From positions 1 to 17,624 of the forward strand of contig JAQBEH010000012.1 in NCBI GenBank assembly GCA_032124015.1: a stretch of DNA of 17,624 nt, given 5' to 3'. Positions 15,213 to 17,624 of the stretch are shown one piece after another. The stretch's first letter is position 1, and every line of letters starts with the position of its first letter. The stretch is from DASRJG01 sp032124015. GTDB taxonomy: Bacteria; Acidobacteriota; Polarisedimenticolia; Polarisedimenticolales; DASRJG01. Position numbers and translations under genes: made by a program. Under the pieces are notes generated by a model that did not search any database, was not told where the DNA came from, and saw only the letters and a program-made list of their open reading frames with translations.

Positions 15213-15572
15213 ATGGCCAAGCCGCCGGAGCGTCTCGTCTATACGTCCTACCGGGGCCGCGTGTGCCCCAAGTGCGGGTGGCCGGCGAGCGACTGCCGCT
15301 GCGCGTCGCAACAGCCGGCCGAAGACGAGCCTGTTCCCGAGCGCATCGTGTTCAAGCTTCGAATCGAGAAGACGGGACGAGGCGGCAAAACGGTCACGGT
15401 GATCGACGGGCTTCCGCGCAACGCGCCGTTTTCAGCGGCTTTGGCGCAAAACTTGAAACGCAGCTGCGGCACCGGCGGAACGTTGCGGGACGGCACCCTC
15501 GAGCTGCAGGGCGACCTCCGCGATAGAGCGCGCGAGTTCTTGACGCGGAAGGGCTACGTCGTCAAGGGATGA
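15213..15572 (+). CDS. yciH: YciH/SUI1-family translation initiation factor
   Basis: 119 residues from ATG at 15213, 40 bp after the CHAT stop on the same strand. This start gives MAKPPERLVYTSYRGRVCPK, as expected for YciH; an upstream GTG at 15159 would add 18 residues overlapping the CHAT gene. A zinc-ribbon-like CPKCGWPASDCRC lies near residues 17-29. The SUI1/eIF1 fold follows, with the typical KTGRGGKTVTVIDGLP loop, LKRSCGTGGTLRDGTLELQG and a C-terminal REFLTRKGY. Bacterial YciH is an eIF1-like factor affecting initiation fidelity, reported as a stress-response translation inhibitor. It overlaps the convergent M20 gene tail-to-tail by 11 bp. There is no evident Shine-Dalgarno sequence, so it may depend on read-through from the CHAT gene. 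Confidence 0.9.
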   Translation: MAKPPERLVYTSYRGRVCPKCGWPASDCRCASQQPAEDEPVPERIVFKLRIEKTGRGGKTVTVIDGLPRNAPFSAALAQNLKRSCGTGGTLRDGTLELQGDLRDRAREFLTRKGYVVKG

Positions 15573-17070
15573 CGGCGAGCTCGTACAAGTACTCCACGAA
15601 CGACATCGCCGCGCCGTCGAATCCCTGGATGTTGGGATTGGTCGATTCGATGACGTAGTACTCGTCGGGCGCGTGGGCGCCGCTCCCGTGCCCCAGACCC
15701 CAGTGGCCGGAGGCGAGGTTGAGCGGGGGCCCGGTGAAGACATAGCCCGGGTACGAGCCGGCGTTCCGTAGCCACATCACGGGATCGGTGCCGGCCCGTT
15801 TCAGAACCGCGATCTGCGCCTGGATCAGCGGAGCGTCCGCAGGCGTGCTCGTCGGATCGTAGCCGCCGGTGACGTTGACCTCGATGTCGCCGAACCCGCG
15901 CTTCGCGAGGTGGGCCTTCAGGGCGGCGACGGCATCCGCGAACTTCATGTCCGGCACGAGGCGCAGGTCCAGCTTCGCCGCGGCGCGATGCGGGAGGACC
16001 GTCTTTCCACCCGGCCCCGTGTAGCCCCCGACGAGCCCTTCGATGTTGACCGTCGGCTGCGACTCCAGCCGTTCGTTGGCTTGAAGCCACGGCAGGTCGT
16101 CGATCCAGTGATCCACGCTGAACTGAGACTTCATCGTGGCCTCGTCGCTCCGCTTCGCCGCCGCGTCGACCATCGCCTTCTCAGCCGCGGTGAGCGGCCG
16201 CGGCTTCGGATAGTTGTCGATCGTGATGGTGTTCCCGTCGGCGGACACCAGAGTGTCGAGCGCCTTCACGAGACGCCATGCGGGGCTGTCGACCATCGCC
16301 TTCAACGATGAGTGAATGTCCTTCTTGGGCCCGCGTCCCCACTTTTCGCCGCTGGCCACCAGCTCGAGCTCGACGACGCCCTTCGCGCCGAGGCTGACCG
16401 TGACGACACCATCCAGCTCCTGCTCCGCCCCCGGCATGAAGACGCCGATCGTGTTTCGCAGCGCGGCCAAGACCTCAGGCCTGCGGACGAGCTGCCCGAT
16501 GTGCGGCGAGCCGATCTCCTCTTCGCCCTCGGCGACCAGCACGAGGTTTACCGGCATGGTCTTCCCGGCGCCTCGAATCGCGTGCAGCGCCGCCAAGAGT
16601 GCCGCCTCGGGTCCCTTTTGATTCACGGCGCCCCGTCCGACGATCGCCTTGCCGATGCCCGGCTTGTCGACGATTCGCGCCTCGAGTGGAGGCGACGACC
16701 ACTCGGCCGGGTCGAACTGCTTGACGTCGTACATGAAATACAGACCGACGGTCTTGGCGGCACCGGCGTCGAGCGTCGCGAACACTCCCGGCTTGCCGTC
16801 GGTTGGGATCACCGTGGCTTTCTGAAACCCGGCGTCCCGGGCGAGCTGGGCCATGCGCTCCGCGCCATCCGGATAGCCGAGATTTTCAGCGGCGATCGAC
16901 GGCGCCGCAATCCAGTCTCTTAGCCGCTTCACCGCCTCGTCGTGCCGCTTTGTGATCTCGCGCCGGATCTCGCTCAGGTCGGTTTCGGCCGCGCGGACTT
17001 GATCGGCGGACCACAGCGTGAAACACGCAACGAGTGCCGCAGAGATCGCTTTCTTTGAGATGGAGAGCAT
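15562..17070 (-). CDS. Exported M20-family metallohydrolase with altered metal-ligand positions
   Basis: 502 residues. I start at ATG 17070, six bases after GAGGA; the ATG at 17076 abuts that site. Residues 1-27 (MLSISKKAISAALVACFTLW, then SADQVRA) are a signal peptide, so the enzyme is periplasmic or secreted. The M20 (carnosinase/ACY1/CPDG2) architecture is clear: YFMYDVKQFDPAEW (111-124), VGRGAVNQKGPEAALLAALH (144-163), EGEEEIGSPH (181-190), a dimerisation insert, and GHGSGAHAPDEYYVIES near the C terminus. Canonical members have His in 'GHxDxxP...W' and Asp in 'GRGxxDxKG'. Here these are Met113 and Asn150, while the Glu pair and the C-terminal His are kept. I believe related sequences share this pattern, so it may be a distinct subfamily. 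Likely substrate class: small peptides or N-acyl amino acids; the exact substrate is unknown. Confidence 0.9.
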   Translation of the reverse strand: MLSISKKAISAALVACFTLWSADQVRAAETDLSEIRREITKRHDEAVKRLRDWIAAPSIAAENLGYPDGAERMAQLARDAGFQKATVIPTDGKPGVFATLDAGAAKTVGLYFMYDVKQFDPAEWSSPPLEARIVDKPGIGKAIVGRGAVNQKGPEAALLAALHAIRGAGKTMPVNLVLVAEGEEEIGSPHIGQLVRRPEVLAALRNTIGVFMPGAEQELDGVVTVSLGAKGVVELELVASGEKWGRGPKKDIHSSLKAMVDSPAWRLVKALDTLVSADGNTITIDNYPKPRPLTAAEKAMVDAAAKRSDEATMKSQFSVDHWIDDLPWLQANERLESQPTVNIEGLVGGYTGPGGKTVLPHRAAAKLDLRLVPDMKFADAVAALKAHLAKRGFGDIEVNVTGGYDPTSTPADAPLIQAQIAVLKRAGTDPVMWLRNAGSYPGYVFTGPPLNLASGHWGLGHGSGAHAPDEYYVIESTNPNIQGFDGAAMSFVEYLYELAVIP

Positions 17071-17199
17071 CGTCATTCCTCATCGTCCACGGCTATGAGC
17101 CGCATCGAAGTAAGCGGACAGCCAGGAGCACGCCGCCAGATGCTACACGACTCCCGAATTCCGACAGCCGCCACCGCCGGCTGGTAGGATGCCCGTGCG
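17071..17199. other. Divergent intergenic region
   Basis: This 129-bp region separates the M20 gene (-) from the periplasmic adaptor gene (+) and should hold both promoters. The ribosome binding site GAGGA of the M20 gene is at 17077-17081. GGTAGGA, 10-17 bases upstream of the adaptor ATG, may be its weak ribosome binding site. No clear promoter boxes were identified. Confidence 0.4.
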
Positions 17200-17624
17200 A
17201 TGCGCTCGCCCTGGCCCCGCAGGATCGCCGTCGGCGCCGCCGTGGTTGTCGTCGGAGTGGCGTTACGGCTGACGGTCTTCCGCCCCGCGGATGTTCCCGT
17301 CACCGTGTTTCGCGTCACGCGGGGGGCCGTCGAAGAGACCGTCACAAACAGCAAGGCGGGCACGGTCGCCTCGCGCCGGCGCGCGACCCTCTCCACGGAA
17401 ATCGGCGGGCGGGTCGCACGCCTGCCGGTAAGACAAGGAGCCCACGTTCGCGAAGGGGACATCCTGGTCCAACTCGCGGACGCGGATGTGACCGCGCAGA
17501 TCAGCCTGCAAGAGCGCGCGGCGGATGCCGTGGCGGCTACCCGGCGCGAGGCCTGTGCGCGAGCGGATCAGGCGGACAGGGACCTCGTGCGAGCCCGAGC
17601 ACTTGCCGAGGATGGGGTGATCTC
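17200..17624 (+). CDS. RND efflux periplasmic adaptor (HlyD/MFP family), N-terminal 141 codons
   Basis: The frame opens at ATG 17200 and runs off the right edge. Residues 8-25 (RIAVGAAVVVVGVALRLTVF) form an N-terminal membrane anchor or signal. A strand follows (VPVTVFRVTRGAVEETVTNS), typical of the first beta segment of membrane fusion proteins. Then comes the half-motif of the lipoyl/biotinyl-like domain, GGRVARLPVRQGAHVREGDI, with LVQLADADV. An Ala/Arg-rich helix (about 105-141) starts the coiled-coil hairpin. Such adaptors link an inner-membrane RND or ABC pump to an outer-membrane channel. The inner-membrane component would be expected downstream, outside the window. Type of pump and substrate cannot be told. 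Confidence 0.85.
   Translation, partial: MRSPWPRRIAVGAAVVVVGVALRLTVFRPADVPVTVFRVTRGAVEETVTNSKAGTVASRRRATLSTEIGGRVARLPVRQGAHVREGDILVQLADADVTAQISLQERAADAVAATRREACARADQADRDLVRARALAEDGVI

Noticed and set aside
1..17624. CRISPR array or cas genes, considered because TPR-CHAT occurs in type III-E systems
   Set aside because: No regularly spaced direct repeats and no Cas-like protein were seen. The CHAT protein here carries a signal peptide and belongs to a sigma/anti-sigma operon.

Overview
The window is high-GC bacterial DNA. Its gene content (long secreted multidomain proteins with thrombospondin type-3 repeats, an ECF sigma / zinc-finger anti-sigma / TPR-CHAT operon, an RHS-type secreted protein, an M20 hydrolase with a signal peptide) suggests an environmental, diderm, Acidobacteriota-like organism. 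That placement is inferred from gene style only; no rRNA or marker gene is present.

Layout. 1-1891 (-): the first 630 codons of a secreted RHS/YD-repeat-like protein that runs off the left edge. 1892-2621: no convincing gene. 2641-3147 (-): a small secreted protein of unknown function with a good ribosome binding site and a hairpin just after its stop. 3190-4600: a patchwork of palindromes, a probable OmpA-like fragment, three copies of a tmRNA (ssrA) 3'-end sequence, and a two-gene minus-strand operon (DUF5674 protein plus a helical partner) joined by an ATGA overlap. This looks like a site of repeated integration and decay.

4602-10980 (-): two tandem paralogous genes, each 3036 nt if one in-frame amber codon is read through. 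They encode large secreted cysteine-rich putative metallopeptidases with an HExxHxxGLSE motif, a Met-turn-like CLMG 65 residues later, TSP3 calcium-binding repeats and a C-terminal sandwich-like domain. The copy at 4602-7637 has a TAG at codon 56, just after its signal peptide.

11083-15172 (+), divergent from the metallopeptidases: a translationally coupled operon of ECF sigma factor, membrane anti-sigma factor (Hx3Cx2C, one TM, TPR tail) and a signal-peptide-bearing TPR-CHAT caspase-like protein. Both junctions are ATGA overlaps. 15213-15572 (+): a YciH/SUI1 translation factor. 15562-17070 (-): an exported M20-family hydrolase with altered metal-ligand positions. 17200-17624 (+): the start of an RND/HlyD-type periplasmic adaptor that runs off the right edge.

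The most interesting idea is that the exported TPR-CHAT protein acts on the extracytoplasmic TPR tail of its co-encoded anti-sigma factor, gating a sigma factor by caspase-like proteolysis. This is inferred from gene order and domain topology only.
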